Shown here piece by piece: positions 43,311-51,094 of a DNA stretch of 64,000 nucleotides. Within the stretch, counting starts at the first letter, position 1; every line of letters begins with the position of its first letter. Where the stretch lies: assembly GCA_020637235.1 (NCBI GenBank), contig JACJWG010000002.1, positions 310,001-374,000 of the forward strand. The letters run 5' to 3'. This stretch comes from Acidimicrobiaceae bacterium. Its GTDB lineage: Bacteria > Actinomycetota > Acidimicrobiia > Acidimicrobiales > Ilumatobacteraceae. The notes below the pieces were generated by a model that did no database searches, was not told where the DNA came from, and was given only the letters and a program-made list of their open reading frames with translations. The position numbers and the translations under genes are program-made.

Positions 43311-44313
43311 CGACCGCCTGGTACAACACCGCAGGTGACGTGTCGTCGGCGAAGGTGACGGTGACCACGACGAGGTCGCCCTCGACCTCGACCTCCCACG
43401 CCTCGAATCGTTCCGACCACGGTCGGTTCGTCACGAACGACGCACCGTCGAGTCGTTCCTCCACGAGTGGCTCGCCGCGCTCACCGCCGTCCGGGAACCG
43501 GTAGATCAGCACGCCGCGGGCGGGATCGTCCTCGGTGGCACCGAGTTGAGCGACCGCCATCGTGTCCGTCGGACCGTCGGTGTCAGCTGCCTCGGCCATC
43601 ACGTAGGCGGCGTACACGCCGAGTTCGTCCAGCGCACCGACCACCTCGGCCAGCCCCTCGTCGTCGAGCAGGGAACCTGCGTCGTCTTCGGCCCACGCAC
43701 GAAGCTCGTCGGCGTCCGGTGCCTCGCCGAGCAGGGTGTCGCGTGCCGCGAAGTGCAGAGGCGCGCCGAGCGGGCGCGCCGCCGTGCGCTCGGCCGGGTT
43801 CACCGAGAAGTCGTCGCCGTCCCCGGCGGTCGACACCCCGTCGTCGGCGCTGCCGAGCGCGGCGGTGACGTCGTCGTGGTCGATCCCGCGGTACACGGCG
43901 AAGCGCGCGGGAGGGGTCTGCAGCTCGGCGAACGCCGCGACGTCGAGGATCGACCAGCCGAGCTCGTCGTCCACCTCACCGGTGAGCGCGAGCGACCGTG
44001 CGGTGTCACCCGGCCACGGGACGGCGACGTCGGCGTCGGGTCCGCTCACCGCCATGCCCCACTCGAGCAACTGGTCCTCGTCGCCGGGTCGATCGGGACG
44101 CTCCTCCCCCGCCAGCTCGGTGGCGACGTCGAGATCGGCGTACGCGACCCAGATCGCATCCTCGCGGTCTCGAGCCGGCAGCGCCCCGACGAGGTCGACG
44201 ATGCCGGGGCCACCGACCTGGTCGTCGTCGCCGCCACATGCGGCGACCAAAAGGGCGGCGGCGACGGCGCAGGCGACGATCCGAGCGGGCCGGGAGCGAA
44301 GGCGCGAGCTCAT
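43270..44313 (-). CDS. Secreted lipoprotein, unknown function
   Basis: The 347-aa protein has a basic start, a hydrophobic stretch and the lipobox LLVAACGGD, so it should be lipidated and exposed outside. The mature part is acidic, about 320 aa, with many Asp and Glu and no recognised domain. The segment VYRGIDHDDVTAALG and a strand-rich C-terminal half (EAWEVEVEGDLVVVTVTFADD) suggest a beta-sheet fold. The start at ATG 44313 sits beside a 15-bp tandem repeat. It is divergent from the SARP-box lipoprotein 44467. Confidence 0.7.
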   Translation of the reverse strand: MSSRLRSRPARIVACAVAAALLVAACGGDDDQVGGPGIVDLVGALPARDREDAIWVAYADLDVATELAGEERPDRPGDEDQLLEWGMAVSGPDADVAVPWPGDTARSLALTGEVDDELGWSILDVAAFAELQTPPARFAVYRGIDHDDVTAALGSADDGVSTAGDGDDFSVNPAERTAARPLGAPLHFAARDTLLGEAPDADELRAWAEDDAGSLLDDEGLAEVVGALDELGVYAAYVMAEAADTDGPTDTMAVAQLGATEDDPARGVLIYRFPDGGERGEPLVEERLDGASFVTNRPWSERFEAWEVEVEGDLVVVTVTFADDTSPAVLYQAVVTRDLVLGPPPAG

Positions 44314-44328
44314 CGACACAGTGTTGCC

Positions 44329-44379
44329 GATCGGCGAACGGACGATCGGCAAACGGGCGATCGGCGAACGGGCGATTGG
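44329..44379. repeat. 15-bp tandem repeat in divergent promoter region
   Basis: Units GATCGGCGAACGGAC (44329), GATCGGCAAACGGGC (44344) and GATCGGCGAACGGGC (44359), plus GATTGG. They lie between two divergent lipoprotein genes, immediately before SARP box 2. The 15-bp pitch is not a multiple of a helical turn. This could be a regulator array or a slippage product. Confidence 0.75.
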
Positions 44380-44391
44380 TTGCGCCGTCAT

Positions 44392-44436
44392 CTGCAAGCC
44401 GTCGGCCAGTGGCCTGCAAGCCGCCGCGCGCAGGCT
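44392..44436 (+). promoter_or_regulatory. SARP-type promoter box 2
   Basis: Heptamers CTGCAAG (44392), CGGCCAG (44403) and CTGCAAG (44414) are separated by 4 bp. Then 10 bp and the -10 CAGGCT (44431). The target ATG 44467 follows a leader of about 24 nt with GAGG. Confidence 0.8.
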
Positions 44437-44466
44437 GCTGTCGTCCGAACGACCCGAGGTTCCACC

Positions 44467-45042
44467 ATGCACACGCTCCACGTCCGCACCGCCGCCATGG
44501 CCTTCGCCGCCGGCACCATCGCACTGTCGGGGTGCAGTTCCCCCGATCGCGGTCCGGTCGCCCGGTCGTCGCAGGACATGTCGTCCGGCGCCTCGATCGT
44601 GCCCACCGACACGGTCGTGGACACGACGGCGACGCCGGCGTCGGAGGTCGATGCGCGCACCTTGCGTGACGATCTCCTCCGGCTGGCAGCGTCGGCCCCG
44701 TTCGGCCGATCGGGCTGGGCGGCCGACACGACGATCGTCGAGACCTGGCTCGAGACGTACCCGACCCTGCAGCGCACGCTCCTCGACGATCAGCTCGCCG
44801 ACCCGGCGACGGTCTCGTCGTCGAGCGCGTTCTTGATCGACGACACTACGGGAGCCGGCGACCAGTCGTTCGCCTGGGCGGTCGTCGACGCCGGCGGCAC
44901 CTGTGCCGGTGCCGTGGTCATCATCCCGGGTGAACCCGACGGCTCGGTGAGCGACGCCGATGTGCCGACCCGGTTCGTCCCGGTGGACGAACTGCGCACC
45001 TGCTCGGCCCGTGGCGCGATCGACGCGCTGACCGAGGCCTGA
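44467..45042 (+). CDS. Secreted lipoprotein, SARP-box target
   Basis: The 191-aa protein has a hydrophobic start and lipobox TIALSGCSS, followed by a Ser/Thr/Val/Asp-rich linker (SIVPTDTVVDTTATPASEVD). The globular C-terminus has two cysteines (GGTCAGAVVIIPG and ELRTCSARG) likely to form a disulfide. No domain is recognised. It is preceded by three SARP heptamers; a strong hairpin follows at 45060. Confidence 0.72.
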   Translation: MHTLHVRTAAMAFAAGTIALSGCSSPDRGPVARSSQDMSSGASIVPTDTVVDTTATPASEVDARTLRDDLLRLAASAPFGRSGWAADTTIVETWLETYPTLQRTLLDDQLADPATVSSSSAFLIDDTTGAGDQSFAWAVVDAGGTCAGAVVIIPGEPDGSVSDADVPTRFVPVDELRTCSARGAIDALTEA

Positions 45043-45059
45043 GCAGCCCTGACGCGCGA

Positions 45060-45091
45060 CCGGGGGCGGACGGTCACCCGTCCGCCCCCGG
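45060..45091. terminator. Strong GC-rich hairpin terminator
   Basis: A perfect 14-bp stem (left 45060-45073, right 45078-45091) with a TCAC loop lies between the lipoprotein stop (45042) and the convergent basic protein's stop (45147), so it should act in both directions. No U-tract. Confidence 0.75.
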
Positions 45092-45146
45092 TGCATCGTG
45101 TGGTCGTCCCGTGTCGGCGACGGTGCGCGACCGCCCCGGCTCAGGC

Positions 45147-45638
45147 TCAGGCGACGCGCTCTGCCGACGCGACCTCGGTCGGCGCGGTGGAGGCCGTCGG
45201 CCCCGCCGGTCGAGTCGTCGGATGCGTCGGGCGTCGCGTCGTCCGCGAGGTGCGCGACGCGCTGGCACGCGCCTTCGGCTTGGTCACCGTGCGCGGCGCA
45301 GCGGTGGTCGTGCGGCCGGCATGCGGCCGCGCGGCGTCGTGCCGCTCGGCCGGGTGGACGGTGTCCATCTTCACCAGCATCGGCTCCATCGCCTTCACCA
45401 TCGAGCGGACGAACTCGGTCTGCTCGTCCACCAGTCGACGGCGGAACGTCAGCCCGTCGTCCACCAGGTCGTGCACCTTCGGCATGCTCGCGAGGCGGGC
45501 AGGCCGCTCCGGCACGTAGTCGGCCATCCGACCGGCCATCCGCGCCGTCGTGCGCACCACGGGTGTCTCGAGCCGCTCCATGAAGGTGAACCAGCGCTCC
45601 TGCCAGTCCTTCGTGATCGGCGTGCGTCTCGTGCTCAT
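45147..45638 (-). CDS. Phasin-like/histone-like basic C-terminal-tail protein, unknown
   Basis: The 163-aa protein has an amphipathic helical N-terminal region (DWQERWFTFMERLETPVVRTTARMAGRMADYV, then FRRRLVDEQTEFVRSMVKAMEPML). A lysine/arginine/Thr/Pro/Ala-rich tail of ~65 residues (TTTAAPRTVTKPKARASASRTSRTT) resembles disordered histone H1-like or PHA-granule-associated tails. The helical part resembles phasins. GGGAGG precedes the ATG at good spacing. No pathway is assigned. The tail's low complexity makes homology uncertain. Confidence 0.6.
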   Translation of the reverse strand: MSTRRTPITKDWQERWFTFMERLETPVVRTTARMAGRMADYVPERPARLASMPKVHDLVDDGLTFRRRLVDEQTEFVRSMVKAMEPMLVKMDTVHPAERHDAARPHAGRTTTAAPRTVTKPKARASASRTSRTTRRPTHPTTRPAGPTASTAPTEVASAERVA

Positions 45639-46062
45639 GGCACCTCCCGTTGTCGAGGGCCGGGCACCCGGGCGTCCGGCCCGCGATCATCCTGCACCCA
45701 TTCGCTTGCAAGAGCAAGCAGTTCGCGGGTGACACCCGTCGCTCAGTGCATCGCACCGCCGAGGGACCGTCGTCCGGTGGTCGTCGAATGCGGGAGCGAG
45801 CGGCCAGCACGAGGCATCCCCAGCGTGCGCGCCGACGCAGGCGTTGCCGAGCCGGATCGATCGAGGTCGTCATCCGGTGCCTCGCCGCATCCCGTCGGCG
45901 TCGTACACCACGGTCTCGTCCGCGCGCTCGTTGGTGAGAGCACCTCGACATCACCGCGGCCGGGAACGCCGACGGCCCGGCGCCGGTGCGTCCGGGGGAC
46001 GACGCACGGCACCGGGCCGGACTCGGTGGGAGTCGGTTGTGGAATCGCTGATCAGGGGAGGA
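45639..46062. other. Long intergenic region (424 bp) with two inverted repeats
   Basis: No convincing gene. GCTTGC-AAGA-GCAAGC (45704-45719) is a short palindrome in an unusually AT-containing stretch upstream of the basic-tail protein, a candidate operator. A ~20-bp stem at 45974-46018, with one bulge, lies just after the protease stop (46063, minus strand) and is its probable terminator. Confidence 0.55.
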
Positions 46063-47760
46063 TCATGCGACGACGTTGAACGTGCGGAGGACCTCGTCGA
46101 GCGCAACCAGGTCGGCCTCGGTGACCACCTGCACGATCACCAGCACGGCGTAGGCGCCGTCGGGCGGGAAGGCCGCCACCACGATCGAGCTGGCGCCGGT
46201 GCCGCCACAGTTGCGATAGGTGTCGAACGATCCGACGAAGTAGCCGTCGTCGTACGCCTGGCGCCCCTCGAACGTGCAGTCGGTGCTCGCCGCGAGGTCG
46301 AGCAGTTCGTCGGGCGAGTACCCGACGAGTGCCTGGCTGGCGACGAACTGCACGCCGGGCACGTCCCAGCGGCTGTTGTACTCGGCGACGCTGCTGCTCG
46401 CGATGATCGACGGTGACGACACGCCGTCGATGTCGATCGGCGCGCCGTCGACGTCGGCCCACGCCGTCGGCACCGACACGGTGAGCACGCCGCTCACATC
46501 GGTCACCGTCACGTAGTCGGTGTACGCCGCGCCGGCGTCAGGGGTCTCGATCTCCTCGGCGAAGCTGAACGCCGTGGTGAGCTGATCGCCGTTGAACTGA
46601 CCGGTCAGCACCTCTTCGGTCGCATACCGGAGCACCTCCACCGACAGCACGTCACCAGGGCTGTGGGTGCGCATCACGTCGCAGTAGTCGGACATGGTGC
46701 CGTCGAGGCCGACGGTGACACCCTCGAGGCGGGTGACGATGTCGCCGGGCATGATCCCGGCCACGTCGGCCGGTGAGCCCGACGTGATGCCCGACACCCA
46801 GAGGCCAGAGATCGAGCCGTCCTCGCTGCGCACGATCTGGCCGTTGATGCCGAGCGAGTCGACATCGCGGCCAGCACGCAGTTGCTCGATGATCGGCTGG
46901 GCGTCGCTCGCCTCGATCGCGAAGAACTGATCGGTGTTGGTGCGACTGCCGCCCGCGTAGTTGATCGCGACGATCCGGCCGTCGGCGCTCACCAGCGGCC
47001 CACCGGAGTTGCCCGGCTGGGTGTTGGCGTCGTGTTCGATCACGTGATCGACCGAGGCCCAGTTGGTCTCGCCGTCGGCGTCGGCCTTCGACACGATGCC
47101 GCGGGTGAGGGTGAACTCGGGGTCGCCGAGCGGGAAGCCGGCGGCGTACACCTCGAGGCCGGGCTGGACCGAGCCGTCGAACCAGGACAGCGACGGCAGT
47201 GGATCACCGTCGATGTCGATCACGGCGAGGTCGGAGCACTCGGACACGCCGAGGATCTTCGCGTTGCGCGGCTTGTCCTCGCCCTGGACGAACACCTGGA
47301 TGAGGCCGGCTCCACCGACCACGTGGTGGTTGGTGATGGCGATGCCGCTCGGATCGATCACGAAGCCCGAGCCACGGCCGGCGGCTTCGTACACGCCGAA
47401 CTCCGGGTCGACGAACGTGCCCTGGCCGACGATCTGGATCGTGGCGCTGCGCACGGTGTCGAGTCCATCGGCGGGCGTGGTGGTGGTGGGCGCAGCCACC
47501 GTGGTGGCGGGCTGGTCGGGCAGGGTGACGCCGGGGTTGCTCGTGGTGGGCTCGTCGGCCGGGTCGATCGTGGTCGGTTCGTCGTCGCGGAGGTCCTTCG
47601 CATCGACGCCGCCGCCACATGCGGCAGCGAGGAGGGCGAGGCCGAGCAACGGGGCGACGGTGGCCGCGGTGCGACGACCGGTACGCCGGCCGGTACGACC
47701 GGAGGACGTGGAAGTGGTGTTGCGCCGGGCGGCGCGCCGCAGGGTGCGGTTCGGGTCCAT
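46063..47760 (-). CDS. HtrA/S1C-like secreted serine protease with PDZ domain, lipoprotein
   Basis: The 565-aa protein has N-terminal basic residues and a lipobox (LALLAAACGGG), then a Thr/Pro linker. The trypsin-like domain has a catalytic His in AITNHHVVGG, an Asp in CSDLAVIDIDGD and a Ser in NTQPGNSGGPLV. PDZ-like sequence follows (GLWVSGITSGSPADVAGIMPGDIVTRLEG). The C-terminal ~190 residues form an extra domain (VTVTDVSGVLTVSVPTAWADVDG) with two Cys. It is likely a periplasm-facing quality-control or processing protease. The ATG at 47760 has AGGAG. Three SARP heptamers lie upstream. Confidence 0.88.
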   Translation of the reverse strand: MDPNRTLRRAARRNTTSTSSGRTGRRTGRRTAATVAPLLGLALLAAACGGGVDAKDLRDDEPTTIDPADEPTTSNPGVTLPDQPATTVAAPTTTTPADGLDTVRSATIQIVGQGTFVDPEFGVYEAAGRGSGFVIDPSGIAITNHHVVGGAGLIQVFVQGEDKPRNAKILGVSECSDLAVIDIDGDPLPSLSWFDGSVQPGLEVYAAGFPLGDPEFTLTRGIVSKADADGETNWASVDHVIEHDANTQPGNSGGPLVSADGRIVAINYAGGSRTNTDQFFAIEASDAQPIIEQLRAGRDVDSLGINGQIVRSEDGSISGLWVSGITSGSPADVAGIMPGDIVTRLEGVTVGLDGTMSDYCDVMRTHSPGDVLSVEVLRYATEEVLTGQFNGDQLTTAFSFAEEIETPDAGAAYTDYVTVTDVSGVLTVSVPTAWADVDGAPIDIDGVSSPSIIASSSVAEYNSRWDVPGVQFVASQALVGYSPDELLDLAASTDCTFEGRQAYDDGYFVGSFDTYRNCGGTGASSIVVAAFPPDGAYAVLVIVQVVTEADLVALDEVLRTFNVVA

Positions 47761-47797
47761 GGTGTGGGGTGCTCCTGTGTGGGTTGTGATGGACCCC

Positions 47798-47842
47798 ACG
47801 GTGCGCCCCGCCGCTTGACGCCGGCTTGGCGAATGCTTGCAG
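47798..47842 (-). promoter_or_regulatory. SARP-type promoter box 3
   Basis: Read on the minus strand: CTGCAAG (47842-47836), CGCCAAG (47831-47825) and CGTCAAG (47820-47814), 4 bp apart. Then 10 bp and the -10 CACCGT (47803-47798). Target: the S1C protease. Confidence 0.8.
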
Positions 47843-47850
47843 CCGGTGGC

Positions 47851-48375
47851 TCACCCGATCGGGACGACCAGCAGCGTGTCGGGACCCTCGGGGCCGCAGG
47901 TGTCGGGATCGTCGAGGTACACCTCGCGCAGCGGGCCGCGCACCGCGTACCCGTGGGTCCGCACCCAGTCGAGCAGCCATGTCCACGAAGGTCCGACGTC
48001 GTCGTACGCACCCCGATACCGCAGTGTGGCGGCACGCACCGGCTCGATGTCGCGCAACTCGGCGTCGCGTTGCGCTCCGTCGGTGCCGCCTGGGCCGGGG
48101 TGGGCGCGACCGGCCGTGAGCCCGACCGGTACGCACAGCTCGAAACGGAACTCCCCGGCGGGCATCTCGGGATACCGGGCGAACGGCGGACCGACGACCG
48201 CCACGGCTGCCGCGTCGACCCCGCCGAACAGGCGCTCGAATGCATGCTGCATCGCCTCGCCGATCGTGGTGGGAGTCGCCACCTGGTCGACGGCCATCAC
48301 GTGCAGCGCCGGCACGTTGGTGACGACGACGTCGAGATCGGCGTCGGGGTGGATGTGGTGGCGAGCGGATGCCAT
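47851..48375 (-). CDS. GyrI-like/AraC effector-binding (SOUL/BmrR-type) small-molecule-binding protein
   Basis: The 174-aa protein has VVVTNVPALHVMAVDQVATPTTIGEAMQHAFERLFG, then FELCVPVG, then EPVRAATLRYRGAYDDVGPSWTWLLDWVRTHGYAVRGPLREVYLDDP. The last is the GyrI-like signature with the tandem EVY Glu. Such proteins bind cationic drugs or peptides. The ATG has GAGGAGG just upstream. It is divergent from the SARP-box lipoprotein 48499, whose promoter lies ~75 bp away. Confidence 0.82.
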   Translation of the reverse strand: MASARHHIHPDADLDVVVTNVPALHVMAVDQVATPTTIGEAMQHAFERLFGGVDAAAVAVVGPPFARYPEMPAGEFRFELCVPVGLTAGRAHPGPGGTDGAQRDAELRDIEPVRAATLRYRGAYDDVGPSWTWLLDWVRTHGYAVRGPLREVYLDDPDTCGPEGPDTLLVVPIG

Positions 48376-48447
48376 GAGACGACCTCCTCGTTGAGATCGA
48401 TTCCATGGTCGCGCCGGGACGGACGGACACCAGGGCCGATGGGCCCG

Positions 48448-48492
48448 CTGCAAGCCGTCGCCAAGCGACCTGCAAGGCGCGAGCTGGACGCT
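48448..48492 (+). promoter_or_regulatory. SARP-type promoter box 4
   Basis: CTGCAAG (48448), CGCCAAG (48459) and CTGCAAG (48470), 4 bp apart. Then 10 bp and GACGCT (48487). The target ATG 48499 is exactly 12 nt from the first base, hence leaderless. Confidence 0.8.
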
Positions 48493-48498
48493 GTCGAC

Positions 48499-49080
48499 AT
48501 GCAACCCCGTCATCACCTCACCCACCGCACTCGTCCCACCGTTCGTTGGGCAGCGGCCCTCGCCCTCGGCACCACACTCCTCCTCGGCGCCTGCAGCGAC
48601 GACACCGCGACCGACACTGCGACCGACACCGACACGCCTGTCACCGCCGCAGCCGACTCGCCCGATGCGCCCGACACCGGAGGCGACGCGTCCGGGATCG
48701 AGCCCGCCGAACCCTGCGGTCTGCTCGACGCGGCCGCCGTCGACGGATGGCTCGGCACCTCCGGTGTCGCTGCGTCGACCGACACCAGCCTCGGCCTGAT
48801 GGGCTGCCGGTGGGCCACGGCGCCGACCGACGTGCCCGCCCTGCTGCTCGGCTACGACGGGCTGATGGACTTCGCAGAGGTGCGCGACCAGGCGTGTGAG
48901 GGCGAGACCCCGATGCCGGTGCCGGCGGCCGGTCCCGACGCCGTCGCGTGCTTCGGTGCGGTCATCGCCCCGGCCGGCACGGGCGTGGTGATCGTCGACG
49001 TCGAGGACCACACCGGCACCTTCGACGAGTCGGCCCAGCTCGGCATCGCCGCCAACGCCGCCGCAGCCGCCGTCGCCTGA
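48499..49080 (+). CDS. Secreted lipoprotein, SARP-box target
   Basis: The 193-aa protein has a basic start, a hydrophobic stretch and the lipobox LLLGACSDD. A Thr/Asp linker (TATDTATDTDTP) leads into a domain with paired Cys: EPCGLLDAAAVDGWLG, MGCRWA, QACEGE and VACFGAV. The C-GLLD...GCRW pattern resembles DUF3558, found in many actinobacterial lipoproteins of unknown function. The leaderless start is fixed by the box at 48448. Confidence 0.75.
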   Translation: MQPRHHLTHRTRPTVRWAAALALGTTLLLGACSDDTATDTATDTDTPVTAAADSPDAPDTGGDASGIEPAEPCGLLDAAAVDGWLGTSGVAASTDTSLGLMGCRWATAPTDVPALLLGYDGLMDFAEVRDQACEGETPMPVPAAGPDAVACFGAVIAPAGTGVVIVDVEDHTGTFDESAQLGIAANAAAAAVA

Positions 49081-49159
49081 TCGCTCGACGTCTGGGCGCC
49101 GACCGCGTCTCACCGCTGCTGGTCGGCGGCGAGCGGCGGCGCCCGGACGTCGGGGAGCC

Positions 49160-49179
49160 CGCGGAACGGGAGGGATTCG
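49160..49179. other. 20-bp copy of the tRNA-Ser 3' end (att-like)
   Basis: These 20 bases are identical and in the same orientation to 50966-50985, the last bases and 3' flank of tRNA-Ser. A second shared 14-bp stretch (GCGGTAGCAACCGT) occurs at about 49237 and 50827. This pattern fits a past integration at the tRNA with one remaining att-like copy. Confidence 0.6.
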
Positions 49180-49341
49180 GCGATCTCGCGAATCATCCCA
49201 GCTCAGTGGGCACGTCAGCGCGAGATGACAGCGACCGCGGTAGCAACCGTCCGGATGACCGAGTGGGTTTCATGTCCGCTCATCATCCGTTGCCGTCGTT
49301 CGTCGGGGCCCGTGGTGGCTGGACGGTGACGACGAGATCCT

Positions 49342-50619
49342 TCAGGGCGCGAGCGCCCGGAGCGGGAGCGTGACGGTGCCGTCGTCGAGCGTGAGTATGG
49401 GGCCGGTGCCGGTCACCACCAGACGGAGGGCCGGTTCACCGACGACGTCGGTGTCGATCTGTGCCACGGCGTCGCGGAGCGACCTCGCTCCTGCGCTCAT
49501 CTGGGGTCCGCCGAGCTTGACCTCGACGGCGGCCCAGCGACCATCGGGGAGGGTGATGATCGCGTCGATCTCCTTGCCGTTGGAGTCGCGATAGTGGCGG
49601 ACCTCGCCGCCCAAGGCGCTGGCGTACACCGCGAGGTCGTGCACGACGGCGCTCTCGAACAACAGCCCGAGGGTCGTCAGGTCACCTCGCAACTGGCGGG
49701 CACCGGCACCGAGCGCAGCGGCCGCGAGAGCTGGATCGACGAGGTGGAGCTTCGCCGCGGTGCGGAGCCGCGCCCGTGAGCGAAGGGCGGGACTCCATGG
49801 CTGCTGTGCTTCGACGACGAACATCCGCTCGAGGAGCCCGACGTAGGTGCTGATCGTCTCGGCGTTGATCGATGGCGCGACGGCGCGCACATCGGCGGTG
49901 AGCGTAGTGAACGCGACCTCGGATGCGACGGAGCGAGCGATGGCGACGATCAGCCGTCGGATCACGTCAGGGCCGTGGCGGACATCGGCCAGCCGTTGGA
50001 TGTCGGCGCGCCCGACCTCGTCGAGGTACGCGCGCAGACTCGTGGCCGACTGGTCCGGGTCGAGATCGACCAGCGCTGGGAACCCCGGTCGCAGCACACC
50101 GTCGACGACGTCGTCGAGATCGGGCGCGGCGTCAAGGTTCGGTGTCGGCGTGGCACCCTCGAAGAGGTCGCCCAGGCTCAGCGACGTCGACGCGGGCGGG
50201 AGCTTCTCCCACCACGACATGGTCCGTTGACGCAGTCGAAGAAACCGGCCGGCGCCCGTATGTCTCGTGATGTCGTCAGCGGGCAACGCCGATCCCGTGA
50301 GGATGAAGCGCCCTCGCTCCGGTGATGCGTCGACGGCTCGTCGGACGAGGTTCCACAGCTCGGGCGACAACTGCCACTCGTCGAGCAAACGCGGGGCTCC
50401 GCCTTCCAAGACAGAGCGCGGTGCGACGTCGAGGATCTGCCGCGTCTCGGGATCGTCGAGCAAGGCGTACGACGACGCGGCGTTGAGGGCGGTCATCGTC
50501 TTGCCCGTCGCCCGAGCACCCTCGATCACCACTGCGCCCGAGATCGCCAGCGCCCGCTGGAGCGGCCCGTCGACCACGCGCGGCCGGTACCGCCGTCCCA
50601 GCACCTTGACCGTGTCCAT
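49342..50619 (-). CDS. AAA ATPase with DUF4143 (PD-(D/E)XK-like) C-terminus
   Basis: The 425-aa protein has Walker A GARATGKT near residue 38, LLDEWQ and FILTGSALPADDITRHTGAGRF. The C-terminal DUF4143 has LGLLFESAVVHDLAVY and an EVKLG-containing nuclease-like motif (KEIDAIITLPDGRWAAVEVKLG). Family members are widespread single-gene ATPases of unclear role, often in variable regions. Its start is leaderless, with TAGCAT 12 nt upstream. It lies between the att-like tRNA copy and the tRNA-Ser itself, so it is the probable cargo of an integration event. Confidence 0.85.
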   Translation of the reverse strand: MDTVKVLGRRYRPRVVDGPLQRALAISGAVVIEGARATGKTMTALNAASSYALLDDPETRQILDVAPRSVLEGGAPRLLDEWQLSPELWNLVRRAVDASPERGRFILTGSALPADDITRHTGAGRFLRLRQRTMSWWEKLPPASTSLSLGDLFEGATPTPNLDAAPDLDDVVDGVLRPGFPALVDLDPDQSATSLRAYLDEVGRADIQRLADVRHGPDVIRRLIVAIARSVASEVAFTTLTADVRAVAPSINAETISTYVGLLERMFVVEAQQPWSPALRSRARLRTAAKLHLVDPALAAAALGAGARQLRGDLTTLGLLFESAVVHDLAVYASALGGEVRHYRDSNGKEIDAIITLPDGRWAAVEVKLGGPQMSAGARSLRDAVAQIDTDVVGEPALRLVVTGTGPILTLDDGTVTLPLRALAP

Positions 50620-50965
50620 GATTCGATGCTACCTCTATGCCGAGAGATGCAGCACTCGTAGGCCGATTCATGCAGGACCGCTGAACCGTTCTCTGCTCTA
50701 CCTCCAAGCCGGAACCTGCAGCGCCGGGTCGGCGAGCCACACGGGCACAGGTTGGGCGTCAGCCCATGAGACATGCGTGTGCGGGCGGAGCTGACCCACG
50801 CAGAGCTGCCGATGTCGAACCGCGTCGCGGTAGCAACCGTGGTCGCAACGCAACCGGCGATCGAGCACCAAACATGAGGGCCAGGGCATATCGCACCAGC
50901 TCACAGGCATGTCGACAGGTCGGGGTTCGAACGGGCTCAGCGACAAATGACCCGGTCAGAGTCTA
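50620..50965. other. Gene-free stretch of 346 bp between the ATPase and tRNA
   Basis: No gene is supported. The segments starting CTACCTCTATGCCG (about 50630) and CTACCTCCAAGCCG (about 50697) are diverged direct copies ending in TGCAG. The 14-bp repeat shared with 49237 is at 50827. This looks like degraded integration remnant. Confidence 0.45.
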
Positions 50966-50967
50966 CG

Positions 50968-51051
50968 CGGAACGGGAGGGATTCGAACCCCCGGGCCTTG
51001 TGAGCCGGCCGCTTTCAAGGCGGCTGCATTTGTCCGCTCTGCCACCGTTCC
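50968..51051 (-). tRNA. tRNA-Ser, anticodon UGA
   Basis: Read on the minus strand: acceptor GGAACGG pairs with CCGTTCC, discriminator G. The anticodon stem GCCGC/GCGGC encloses the loop CTTGAAA, giving anticodon TGA. A long variable arm (type II, serine) precedes the T arm GGGGG-TTCGAAT-CCCTC. It is 84 nt, and CCA is not encoded. It reads UCA codons. Its 3' end is duplicated at 49160. Confidence 0.9.
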
Positions 51052-51094
51052 GGGCGACACGCTAGCGGTGCGGAGGTCGACGACCCGATGTGGG

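Noticed and set aside
44329..44379. 15-bp repeats as a CRISPR remnant
   Set aside because: Units are contiguous with no spacers, and no cas genes are present.
45743..46012. Possible minus-strand ORF in the 45639-46062 gap
   Set aside because: It runs through the probable terminator hairpin, has no ribosome-binding site or -10 hexamer, and its translation shows no domain.
49160..49179. A second tRNA-Ser gene
   Set aside because: Only the 3' 20 bases are present; there is no anticodon arm or acceptor partner.
50698..50946. Minus-strand ORF beside the tRNA
   Set aside because: No start signal and no recognisable family; it crosses the 14-bp repeat and is likely remnant sequence.
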